Below, piece by piece: positions 1-5,405 of a stretch of DNA of 5,405 nucleotides. A model generated the notes under the pieces. That model had not been told where the DNA came from. It made no database searches and saw only the letters and a list, made by a program, of their open reading frames with translations. Position numbers and translations under genes: made by a program. Where the stretch lies: assembly GCA_015660615.1 (NCBI GenBank), contig DQKQ01000178.1, positions 1-5,405 on the forward strand, written 5' to 3'. The stretch is from Flavobacteriales bacterium (GTDB lineage: Bacteria > Bacteroidota > Bacteroidia > Flavobacteriales_D > Sanyastnellaceae). Numbering within the stretch: position 1 is the stretch's first letter; every line of letters begins with the position of its first letter.

Positions 1-576
1 GCCATTCAAGTGGATGGAAACGACGCGCTCGCCGTATACAATACGGTGCGTCGGTGTGTTGAATCTTTACGCGAACGACCTAGGCCTATAATACTAGAAT
101 TCAAGACATTCAGGATAATGGGTCATGAAGAAGCTTCAGGCACAAAATACTACCCTGATGGGCTGATTGACAAGTGGAAGACTATAGATCCAATAAATAG
201 AATCACTAAGCATCTCAAAGCAAATGGTGGACTTAGAGATGATGAGGAAGCTGAGATACGTAGCAGGCACAAGCAGACTATTTTAGATGGACTGAAGATT
301 TCATCAGACCTCCCTGACATAGAAGTTGATGTACTCGAAGAGATAGGAGATATGTTCGCTCCAGGAACCCCTTCAGAAGTAGCGCCTACAACAAAGGGGC
401 GCGAAATAAGAATGATAGACGCCATCCAAGAAGGATTAGGCATGAGCATGGAGAAAAACCCAAGCATGGTTTGTATGGGCCAAGATATAGGGGCTTACGG
501 AGGCGTGTTTAAGGTGACGGACGGGTTTGTAGATCGATTCGGAAAGGAAAGAGTACGAAGCACTCCACTTTGCTAG
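1..576 (+). CDS. 2-oxoisovalerate dehydrogenase E1, fused alpha-beta, upstream part (5' partial, ends at internal TAG)
   Basis: This is the C-terminal part of the alpha half and the first ~60 residues of the beta half of a thiamine-diphosphate E1 component. The enzyme decarboxylates branched-chain 2-oxoacids and passes the acyl group to the lipoyl E2 of the cytosolic complex. The frame is open from base 1, so the gene starts outside the window. The GTG at 10 is internal, since residues AIQVDGND run straight through it. Visible residues 1-~120 carry the E1-alpha tail (VDGNDALAVYN, LEFKTFRIMGHEEASGTKYYP). A polar linker follows at ~120-132, then the beta start (GREIRMIDAIQEGL, MGQDIGAYGGVFKVTDGF, ERVRSTPLC). 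The alpha TPP-binding GDG motif must lie upstream of the window. The frame stops at TAG 574-576 but continues in phase as SAIVGAAMGLS, so this and the next entry are one ancestral gene. Family and fusion are clear. The exact substrate (branched-chain oxoacid rather than pyruvate) is inferred from resemblance to Bacteroidota proteins. Confidence 0.88.
   Translation, partial: AIQVDGNDALAVYNTVRRCVESLRERPRPIILEFKTFRIMGHEEASGTKYYPDGLIDKWKTIDPINRITKHLKANGGLRDDEEAEIRSRHKQTILDGLKISSDLPDIEVDVLEEIGDMFAPGTPSEVAPTTKGREIRMIDAIQEGLGMSMEKNPSMVCMGQDIGAYGGVFKVTDGFVDRFGKERVRSTPLC
574..576 (+). other. In-frame TAG at the catalytic glutamate position of fused E1
   Basis: The reading frame shared by 1-573 and 577-1359 is broken only here. 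Flanking residues read STPLC-[TAG]-SAIVGA. Family members have glutamate at this place (TPISE in human pyruvate dehydrogenase E1-beta, TPLCE in Bacteroidota relatives). That glutamate contacts N1' of the TPP aminopyrimidine and is required for cofactor activation. One G-to-T change turns GAG into TAG, so a point mutation or base-call error suffices. The stop itself is certain from the sequence. Its biological meaning is not. Confidence 0.9.
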
Positions 577-597
577 TCTGCTATTGTAGGAGCTGCC

Positions 598-1362
598 ATG
601 GGACTGAGCATCTGCGGGCGCAAGTCCATGATGGAGATGCAGTTCGCCGACTTCGTTACCTGCGGCTTTAACCAAATCGTAAACAACCTCGCTAAGATCC
701 ATTGGCGTTGGAGCCAATCCGCTGACGTCGTTGTTAGAATGCCTACAGGCGGAGGAGTTGGAGCTGGCCCATTTCACTCTCAAAGCATAGAAGCCTGGTT
801 CTTCCACGTTCCAGGGCTTAAAATAGCCTACCCCTCAACCCCTTATGACGCTAAGGGGCTTTTGAGAATGGCCGTAGAAGATCCTAACCCAGTCCTATTT
901 TTCGAACACAAAGCTCTGTACAGGAGCCTAAGCGGACTCGTTCCTGAGGAGGATTACACCATCGAGTTTGGGAAGGGAAGGATAGTGAGAGAGGGAACAG
1001 ACGCAACGATTGTAACCTATGGAATGGGCGTAAAATGGGCAGAAACCGTTTTAGACGATCATCCAGAGTGGTCCGTGGAGCTTATAGATTTAAGGACGCT
1101 TGTGCCTTGGGATCAAAAAATGGTTTCTGAAAGTGTAAGCAAAACAGGCAAAGCCTTGGTGCTTCATGAAGCTACCATGACAGGTGGGATTGGAGGAGAA
1201 ATCAGCGCGGTTATACATGAAAATTGTTGGCACTCGCTTGATGCTCCAGTAGTAAGAACGGCAAGCTTAGACACGCCTGTTCCGTTCGCATCTAATCTTG
1301 AAAGAGAGTTTATGGCCAATTGTAGACTTGATGCCGATTTAGAAACCCTAATAAATAGGTAG
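598..1362 (+). CDS. 2-oxoisovalerate dehydrogenase E1, beta-domain remainder downstream of the internal TAG
   Basis: This continues the preceding dehydrogenase in the same frame. In-frame sense codons resume at 577 (SAIVGAAMGLS) and the first ATG after the stop is at 598. It holds the rest of the beta subunit: MEMQFADFVTCGFNQIVNNLAK, the VRMPTGGGVGAGPFHSQ segment with the conserved active-site histidine at 775-777, AYPSTPYDAKGLL, EDPNPVLFFEHKALYR, then the C-terminal transketolase domain (TIVTYGMGV, ELIDLRTLVPWD, LVLHEATMTGGIGGEI, TASLDTPVPFA). No frameshift or decay is visible, and the C-terminus is complete. If translated alone from 598 it would lack the first part of the beta pyrimidine-binding domain and the catalytic glutamate, so it should be inactive alone. 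An AGGAG at 588-592 sits 5 bases before the ATG, but it also encodes the conserved VGA residues, so I read it as coincidence. Whether this should be annotated as a pseudogene half, an error-split gene or a readthrough product is open. Confidence 0.85.
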   Translation: MGLSICGRKSMMEMQFADFVTCGFNQIVNNLAKIHWRWSQSADVVVRMPTGGGVGAGPFHSQSIEAWFFHVPGLKIAYPSTPYDAKGLLRMAVEDPNPVLFFEHKALYRSLSGLVPEEDYTIEFGKGRIVREGTDATIVTYGMGVKWAETVLDDHPEWSVELIDLRTLVPWDQKMVSESVSKTGKALVLHEATMTGGIGGEISAVIHENCWHSLDAPVVRTASLDTPVPFASNLEREFMANCRLDADLETLINR

Positions 1363-1365
1363 GGC

Positions 1366-1402
1366 TAAATTTTGAAACATCGAAGTTTATAGCGTACATT
1401 AC
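1366..1402 (+). promoter_or_regulatory. Possible Bacteroidota-type promoter before the small hypothetical gene
   Basis: TTTG at 1371-1374 resembles the -33 element, and TACATTAC at 1395-1402 is a partial match to the TAnnTTTG -7 element, with a 20-base spacer. Transcription would then begin almost at the ATG at 1408. A second reading is TAAATTTTG at 1366-1374, a -7 element with one extra base, which would leave a leader of about 28 bases but has no clear -33 partner. Both matches are weak, in AT-rich DNA. Confidence 0.2.
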
Positions 1403-1407
1403 TTGCT

Positions 1408-1743
1408 ATGTCATTTCACTTTGATAACGTACGAAAAGCTATTCACGCAATGTTAAACGACGTTGTGGAGCATGGTTTCAAGCATTCACTGGAATTCCCT
1501 AATGACCTCGAGAGTGCTCACAAGATTATTGAAAACGCCAACATCTCTCTAACGGATATCATAAATTTAGCTAGGAAGGATAACCTGATACCTAATGCCG
1601 ATATAAAACAGGAGGCATTCAGACACACCATTCAAAAAGCTGAAAAGACAAGTCTTAAACTCTTATCCGAACTTCAACTAATGCGTAGACGTCAAATTAT
1701 GACAAAGCATAAATTGAAAAAGAGCGACTTGGTCACAAGATAA
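1408..1743 (+). CDS. Hypothetical small basic helical protein
   Basis: This encodes 111 residues from ATG 1408 to TAA 1741-1743. I do not recognise the family. The sequence has no signal peptide or membrane segment and no cysteine. It looks mostly alpha-helical: residues ~5-24, ~33-58 and a long amphipathic stretch ~63-103 that includes RHTIQKAEKTSLKLLSELQL. The C-terminal third is strongly basic (MRRRQIM, KHKLKKSD), which could suit nucleic-acid or ribosome contact, but that is only a guess from composition. It starts 45 bases after the dehydrogenase stop, in the same direction, and converges on the next gene with 36 bases between stops. No good Shine-Dalgarno site precedes the start. Length, clean position between genes and codon use like its neighbours favour a real gene. 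Lack of a recognisable family keeps confidence moderate. Confidence 0.6.
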   Translation: MSFHFDNVRKAIHAMLNDVVEHGFKHSLEFPNDLESAHKIIENANISLTDIINLARKDNLIPNADIKQEAFRHTIQKAEKTSLKLLSELQLMRRRQIMTKHKLKKSDLVTR

Positions 1744-1755
1744 CATTCCTATAGC

Positions 1756-1775
1756 GATTTGCACCTGGGCAATTC
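1756..1775 (+). terminator. Weak hairpin between convergent genes, possible terminator
   Basis: GATTTGC (1756-1762) and GCAATTC (1769-1775) pair with one T-T mismatch around a six-base loop. This lies in the 36-base gap between the convergent stops. A run of six T lies at 1784-1789, about eight bases further on, but it also encodes the lysine-rich end of the opposite gene. The stem is short and the T-run distant, so the call is tentative. Confidence 0.3.
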
Positions 1776-1779
1776 ACAC

Positions 1780-2367
1780 TTACTTTTTTGCCTTCGACCT
1801 GCGGGCCTGTCTAGCTGAAGAAGGAGACCCACCACGTCCACCTACTGATGTTCTTGCTCCCCCACCCTTGATAGCATCTTCAACCATTTTAATATCCTTA
1901 GCTAGAACTCCTTTTGTGTCTAGGCGCTTAGCATCCTTTAAAAACATCGTCGCTTCGCGGACTTTACGCTTCGCACTGGCACAAACAGCGAGGTTCAATT
2001 TCGCGGCTGCCTCATCGTGTCCCTGACGAAGACCTAAGCGCACAGCTTCCTTTAAAAACTTTTCTGCGATATTCATATTCTCCTCCATAGTTAAGCTTCC
2101 CATCAAAAAATTGTAGTATCCTCTTTGCCTAGGCCAAAGCTGATTTGTCTTTATTCTCGCTAACCACTTCCTTGCTTCGGGCATCTTTTGCTGGCGCAGG
2201 TTCACGAACGCCATTACCATGCGCATGCTGCGAAGGGTGGTGAGGGTTAAGATGATTGTAAGGAAAGTCATTCCTATTGCGGACCCTGTTTGGGCTACTG
2301 AATAGAGATAAATAGTGTACAATAAACTTGATAAAGCAATTAGAATTTTTATGAGCCTAGTGAGCAT
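1780..2367 (-). CDS. Two-helix membrane-anchored TPR-like protein of Bacteroidota type
   Basis: This encodes 195 residues read right to left, ATG at 2367-2365 to TAA at 1782-1780. Two hydrophobic helices (~4-23 and ~29-45) anchor the N-terminus in the inner membrane. A soluble helical part follows with TPR-like repeats: ~82-115 (YYNFLMGSL ... AEKFLKEAVRLGL) and ~120-152 (AAKLNLAVCASAKRKVREA ... LKDAKRLD). I recall similar small membrane TPR proteins with a KLNLA...KRKxREA segment in flavobacteria. Their function is unknown to me. The last ~28 residues are a glycine/serine/arginine/lysine-rich tail (TSVGGRGGSPSSARQARRS), probably disordered. The frame extends upstream to 2535, but I chose the ATG at 2367 because the hydrophobic N-terminus begins there and a longer start would run into ytxJ. 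TPR repeats suggest a protein-binding scaffold, and no enzymatic motif is visible. Confidence 0.8.
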   Translation of the reverse strand: MLTRLIKILIALSSLLYTIYLYSVAQTGSAIGMTFLTIILTLTTLRSMRMVMAFVNLRQQKMPEARKWLARIKTNQLWPRQRGYYNFLMGSLTMEENMNIAEKFLKEAVRLGLRQGHDEAAAKLNLAVCASAKRKVREATMFLKDAKRLDTKGVLAKDIKMVEDAIKGGGARTSVGGRGGSPSSARQARRSKAKK

Positions 2368-2380
2368 GGTCGGGTTTACC

Positions 2381-2407
2381 TTTGTAAATATTAGAAGTGT
2401 AAATTTA
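2381..2407 (+). promoter_or_regulatory. Possible promoter in the 46-base divergent gap before ytxJ
   Basis: TTTG at 2381-2384 and TAAATTTA at 2400-2407 resemble the -33 and -7 elements of Bacteroidota promoters (TTTG, TAnnTTTG). The last base is A instead of G and the spacer is 15 bases, shorter than usual. TAAATTTA is a perfect palindrome, so it reads the same toward the divergent membrane-protein gene. Start of transcription for ytxJ would be within a few bases of its ATG at 2414. Confidence 0.22.
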
Positions 2408-2413
2408 GTAAGT

Positions 2414-2749
2414 ATGAACTGGAAACACCTGACAAGCATCGATGATTTAGACACTGCGATTGTATCTTCTGAAAACAGAACAGTAGTTTTATTCAAACAC
2501 AGTACTCGTTGCTCTATTAGTCGCATGGCTCTCAAGATGTTTGAGTCGGATTGGGATGAATCTTTAGCTGAAGTGGACGCTCACTTTCTGGATCTGTTAG
2601 AACACAGAGATATTAGTGCTGCTATCGCTGAGAAGCTTGGGGTTAGTCACCAAAGCCCGCAAATGATAGTCCTTCAAGCCGGAAGATCTATTCACCATGC
2701 AAACCACAGTTCTATAGATGCTGCTGATGTTAAAAAGCTCGTAGGATGA
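2414..2749 (+). CDS. ytxJ: YtxJ (BrxC-type) monothiol bacilliredoxin
   Basis: This encodes 111 residues from ATG 2414 to TGA 2747-2749, close to the ~108 residues of Bacillus YtxJ. YtxJ/BrxC proteins are cytosolic thioredoxin-fold redox proteins thought to remove bacillithiol from S-bacillithiolated proteins. The defining segment VVLFKHSTRCSISRMAL lies at ~24-40. Its Cys33 is the only cysteine, as expected for a monothiol mechanism, and here it is followed by Ser where Bacillus has Pro (TCPIS). Pro82 in the SPQMIVLQAG segment is the likely cis-proline beside the active site, and the strand and last helix of the fold follow. The frame is open upstream to 2315, but MNWKHL is the usual N-terminus for this family and an earlier start would overlap the divergent gene. 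It implies that the organism makes bacillithiol, although no biosynthesis gene is in view. It is 40 bases upstream of miaA, in the same direction. Confidence 0.9.
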   Translation: MNWKHLTSIDDLDTAIVSSENRTVVLFKHSTRCSISRMALKMFESDWDESLAEVDAHFLDLLEHRDISAAIAEKLGVSHQSPQMIVLQAGRSIHHANHSSIDAADVKKLVG

Positions 2750-2751
2750 GT

Positions 2752-2768
2752 ATTCTTCGATTAAGAAT
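2752..2768 (+). terminator. AT-rich hairpin just after ytxJ stop
   Basis: ATTCTT (2752-2757) and AAGAAT (2763-2768) form a perfect six-base stem around CGATT, beginning three bases after the ytxJ stop. No T-run follows, so if it acts at all it may be a weak terminator, an attenuator or an mRNA 3'-end stabiliser between ytxJ and miaA. An eight-base palindrome ACATATGT follows at 2770-2777. Confidence 0.25.
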
Positions 2769-2789
2769 CACATATGTAGGATCTGAGTA

Positions 2790-3698
2790 ATGAAGCCGCT
2801 TCTAATATGCATAGTAGGTCCCACAGCCGTCGGGAAAACCAATTTGGGAATTAAGGTCGCAAAAAACCTAAATACCGAAATTGTTAGTGCTGATTCTAGG
2901 CAGATCTATAAAGGCATGAATATAGGTACGGCAGCACCTACAGAGAACGAACGCCACGAAGCCAAGCATCACTTTGTAAACTTCTTAGACCCTTCGAAAA
3001 CGTATAGCGCAGGAGATTTTGAACGGGACGCGACCTTGTTTCTATCAGAATTTTTTAAAACCCACAATGTAGCGGTAATGGTTGGCGGGTCTGGGCTTTA
3101 TGTTAAGGGTGTCGTTGACGGGTTCGATCATTTACCCTCTGACGAGAACATCCGACAGGAGTTAAACGACAGGGTTGAATCAAATGGATTACAATCTTTA
3201 GTTGAGGAACTAACTACTTTAGATCCAGAAATGGCTAGCAATATAGATCTCCACAATACCCAAAGGGTAGTAAGAGCTCTTGAAGTTTGTCTTAGTTCAG
3301 GAAAAACCATGACGTCATTTCTCAACAACTCATCTACAGAAAGAGATTTCGACATCCTACAAGTAGGACTTGAGATGCCGCGGGCAGAGCTACAAGACAG
3401 AATAGCGAAGAGGACACATTCGATGATAGAAGCTGGCTGGGTAGCTGAGACCGAGAAACTCACCTCCTTTTCACAATACAATTCCTTAAGGACGGTGGGG
3501 TATAACGAGCTATTCGCTTATTTAAAAGAGGAATGCTCATTAGAAGATGCTCAGGAGAAAATTGTAATAAAAACAAGGCAATTTGCAAAGAGACAGATGA
3601 CTTGGTTTAAAAAGGATGAACGGGTTGTTTGGTTTGAGAGCAAGAATGAGACTGAAGCCTTGGAGTACTGTTTAGATTTTGCCTCTAAGTATGAATAA
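2790..3698 (+). CDS. miaA: tRNA dimethylallyltransferase MiaA
   Basis: This 302-residue protein is complete and of usual length. MiaA transfers the dimethylallyl group of dimethylallyl diphosphate to N6 of A37 in tRNAs reading UNN codons, giving i6A, which stabilises codon pairing and reading frame. Visible motifs are the P-loop GPTAVGKT (10-17), SADSRQIYKGMNIGTAAP (33-50) with the catalytic Asp35, YSAGDF (72-77), VGGSGLYVKG (98-107), NTQRVVRALEV (156-166), TVGYNEL (235-241) and the C-terminal TRQFAKRQMTWFK (262-274) that contributes to tRNA and substrate binding. The ATG at 2790 puts the P-loop at the normal distance from the N-terminus, and there is no clear Shine-Dalgarno site. The stop TAA at 3696-3698 lies inside the start of mutS2, an eight-base overlap that indicates a shared transcript. 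No key residue is missing. Confidence 0.97.
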   Translation: MKPLLICIVGPTAVGKTNLGIKVAKNLNTEIVSADSRQIYKGMNIGTAAPTENERHEAKHHFVNFLDPSKTYSAGDFERDATLFLSEFFKTHNVAVMVGGSGLYVKGVVDGFDHLPSDENIRQELNDRVESNGLQSLVEELTTLDPEMASNIDLHNTQRVVRALEVCLSSGKTMTSFLNNSSTERDFDILQVGLEMPRAELQDRIAKRTHSMIEAGWVAETEKLTSFSQYNSLRTVGYNELFAYLKEECSLEDAQEKIVIKTRQFAKRQMTWFKKDERVVWFESKNETEALEYCLDFASKYE

Positions 3699-5405
3699 GG
3701 ATCTTATGCTTCACTTCGATGAGCAGGTAGCGTCTGACCTTGAATTCGATATTATCCGTGCTATGCTTGCGGAAAAAGCCCTTCAACCCACTTCTAAATC
3801 TAGAGCTCACGCACTGGTCCCGCTAAGAAATCGAAGGACGATGGTCAGGCTGCTTCAAGAGACTGACGAGTTGCGAAGGATAAAAACTGAAGGAGATGTT
3901 TTTCCAAGTATCGAGTTTGAAGAAATGCCCGACGAGATTCGGATGTTAGAAATTCGAGATTCTGTCTTATCGGAAGCGGCTTTCAATAAAATATCTCGCG
4001 CTTCAAATACGGTCAATCAAATTATTCAAAGTCTTAAAGACAAAGAAAATAAATATCCTCGACTTCACTACGTACAAAAAGACATCTACTACACGAAAGA
4101 CCTCATAACCCCCATCGCTAAGGTGTTTAACGCCAAGGGGGAGATTTCTGATAAGGCCTCACATGCTCTAAACAACATCCGAGAGGAGATGAAGGGTTTA
4201 CGACGTAAAACAAGTCAGAGCTTTAATAAAGTAATGAGAGACTTACAAGCAAAAGGAATGCTGGCAGATATACGAGAGGGATTCGTAAATGAAAGAAGAG
4301 CCTTGGCTGTAGAGAGCACGTATAAGAGGAGGATTAACGGAAACGTACTTGGATCTTCAAAGACAGGAACCATAACGTTTATAGAACCCGCTGTGGTTGT
4401 GCCGTTAAATCACGAGCTTGAAATCCTTCGCGATGATGAGCGCAAGGAGATGAGACGTATTCTAAAGGATCTAACTAAGATTGTAAGAGCTAACCTTCCC
4501 TTAATACGTCTATACTCTCAGGCGTTAATTGAATTTGACTGGATTCAGGCTCGTGCAAAATTAGCGATAGACTTAAAGTCATTCCTTCCGGGGCTCCCTA
4601 ATAAGACAGGTCTACATTTTATAAAGGCCTTTCATCCGCTACTTGTCAAGACGAACGAAATTCTAGGGATAAACACCCATCCCCAAACCATACTACTCTC
4701 TAAAGAAGGGCGGCTCCTTGTAATCTCCGGACCTAACGCTGGTGGAAAAAGCATCACCCTTAAGACCGTAGGGCTTCTTCAGGTGATGTTACAATCGGGG
4801 TTACTTATCCCCGTCTCCCCTGCTTCTGAAGTAGGGTTTTTCGATTCCATCCTAACGGACATAGGTGACAACCAAAGCATAGAGAACCAGCTAAGCACTT
4901 ATAGCTACCGGCTTGGACGCATGAAGCATTTCCTCGAGGTGTCCGACAACAAATCTCTGCTGTTATTAGATGAGTTCGGAACAGGGTCGGATCCGGAATT
5001 GGGAGGTGCGCTTGCAGAAGTGTTCTTTGAGGAGCTCTATAAAAGGGGTTTTTATGGGGTAATTACCACCCATTACGCAAACATCAAGTCTAGGGCTGCC
5101 GAGCTCCCTAACGCTATAAACGCTTCAATGCTATTCGATAGAGACACCCTCGCCCCGCTTTTTAAGTTACAGATAGGCCAACCTGGTTCTTCCTTTACTT
5201 TCGAGGTAGCCGAAATGATAGGTATTCAACAAACGATAATAAAGCGAGCAAAAACGAAGCTAGACAAGCGTAAAGTTGATCTTGATGCATTGATGGGGGA
5301 TCTTCAAAAGGAGAAGGGAAAGATTGCAAAACTGGCGAATAGACAGCTAAGGGCTGAAGTTGATGCTCAGAAGTTGTCGTTAGAAGCAAGTAAAATAAAA
5401 TCTCA
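3691..5405 (+). CDS. mutS2: Endonuclease MutS2 (3' partial, runs off the window)
   Basis: The frame is open from ATG 3691 through the right edge: 571 codons seen of a family usually nearly 800. MutS2 is a MutS-like ATPase dimer, described as suppressing homologous recombination and, in Bacillus, as rescuing collided ribosomes. Residues 1-~330 are the helical core/lever. The ATPase follows: Walker A GPNAGGKS (347-354), TDIGDNQSIENQLSTYSYRL with the dimer-interface ST at 402-403, Walker B LLLLDEFGTGSDP (D427, E428) and TTHY with the switch His461. A charged coiled-coil segment begins near 520 (IKRAKTKLDKRKVD). There is no mismatch-recognition domain, which separates it from MutS. The C-terminal Smr nuclease domain, if present, lies beyond the window. 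An alternative ATG at 3706, seven bases after the miaA stop, would shorten it by five residues. I prefer 3691, but the sequence does not decide. Confidence 0.95.
   Translation, partial: MNKDLMLHFDEQVASDLEFDIIRAMLAEKALQPTSKSRAHALVPLRNRRTMVRLLQETDELRRIKTEGDVFPSIEFEEMPDEIRMLEIRDSVLSEAAFNKISRASNTVNQIIQSLKDKENKYPRLHYVQKDIYYTKDLITPIAKVFNAKGEISDKASHALNNIREEMKGLRRKTSQSFNKVMRDLQAKGMLADIREGFVNERRALAVESTYKRRINGNVLGSSKTGTITFIEPAVVVPLNHELEILRDDERKEMRRILKDLTKIVRANLPLIRLYSQALIEFDWIQARAKLAIDLKSFLPGLPNKTGLHFIKAFHPLLVKTNEILGINTHPQTILLSKEGRLLVISGPNAGGKSITLKTVGLLQVMLQSGLLIPVSPASEVGFFDSILTDIGDNQSIENQLSTYSYRLGRMKHFLEVSDNKSLLLLDEFGTGSDPELGGALAEVFFEELYKRGFYGVITTHYANIKSRAAELPNAINASMLFDRDTLAPLFKLQIGQPGSSFTFEVAEMIGIQQTIIKRAKTKLDKRKVDLDALMGDLQKEKGKIAKLANRQLRAEVDAQKLSLEASKIKS

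Noticed and set aside
10..12. GTG as start of the dehydrogenase
   Set aside because: The frame is open to base 1 and the residues before it (AIQ) continue the conserved VDGND segment. The gene begins outside the window.
574..576. Pyrrolysine or selenocysteine insertion at the TAG
   Set aside because: Homologues have glutamate here. Pyrrolysine is known from other enzyme families, selenocysteine uses TGA, and no supporting gene or RNA element is in view.
436..807. Minus-strand open frame across the internal TAG
   Set aside because: It is antisense to strongly conserved dehydrogenase codons and has no recognisable motifs, so it is a shadow frame. The minus-strand frame at 150-467 is rejected for the same reason.
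2315..2413. Longer N-terminus for YtxJ starting at 2315
   Set aside because: It would overlap the start of the divergent membrane-protein gene, and the family normally begins at the MNW residues.
2368..2535. Longer N-terminus for the membrane TPR-like protein starting at 2535
   Set aside because: It would overlap the ytxJ coding region antisense, and the hydrophobic anchor naturally begins right after the ATG at 2367.
3128..3481. Minus-strand open frame inside miaA
   Set aside because: It lies wholly antisense to conserved MiaA motifs and shows no motif of its own.
5195..5389. Minus-strand open frame inside mutS2
   Set aside because: It is antisense to the conserved end of the MutS2 ATPase and the start of its coiled coil, so it is a shadow.
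1..5405. tRNA/rRNA genes, CRISPR arrays, insertion sequences, attachment sites
   Set aside because: I looked on both strands and saw no cloverleaf, repeat-spacer series, terminal inverted repeats or transposase motifs. Nearly all the DNA is accounted for by coding regions.

Overview
The window looks like chromosomal housekeeping DNA from a member of the Bacteroidota. The lineage is inferred from three things: a fused alpha-beta E1 component of a branched-chain 2-oxoacid dehydrogenase, a MutS2 ATPase core with the wording typical of that phylum (for example a DIGDNQSIENQLSTYSYRL run), and a small membrane-anchored TPR-like protein of a kind I associate with that phylum. Coding regions are moderately AT-rich, and clear Shine-Dalgarno sites are largely absent, which also fits. 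The genus cannot be resolved from the sequence.

Layout: (1) 1-1362, plus strand, the C-terminal two thirds of a fused E1 dehydrogenase. It enters from the left edge and is interrupted by one in-frame TAG at 574-576. (2) 1408-1743, plus strand, a small unrecognised basic helical protein. (3) 1780-2367, minus strand, a two-helix membrane protein with TPR-like repeats, convergent with gene 2 and divergent from gene 4. (4) 2414-2749, plus strand, YtxJ, a monothiol bacilliredoxin. (5) 2790-3698, plus strand, MiaA, the tRNA i6A37 prenyltransferase. (6) 3691 to the right edge, plus strand, MutS2, overlapping the end of miaA by 8 bases and lacking its C-terminus only because the window ends. There is no gene-free stretch over 100 bases, and I see no RNA gene, CRISPR array or mobile element.

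Genes 4-6 are co-oriented and close together, and 5-6 overlap, so miaA-mutS2 and possibly ytxJ-miaA-mutS2 are likely co-transcribed. Their roles (thiol redox repair, tRNA modification, DNA/ribosome maintenance) do not form an obvious single pathway.

The one striking feature is the TAG in the dehydrogenase. It falls exactly where the family has its TPP-activating glutamate (the E of the TPISE/TPLCE motif). Everything before and after it is intact, in frame and well conserved. A base error, a recent nonsense mutation, or some form of readthrough/recoding are all possible, and the first two are much more likely. I found no convincing new system in this window.
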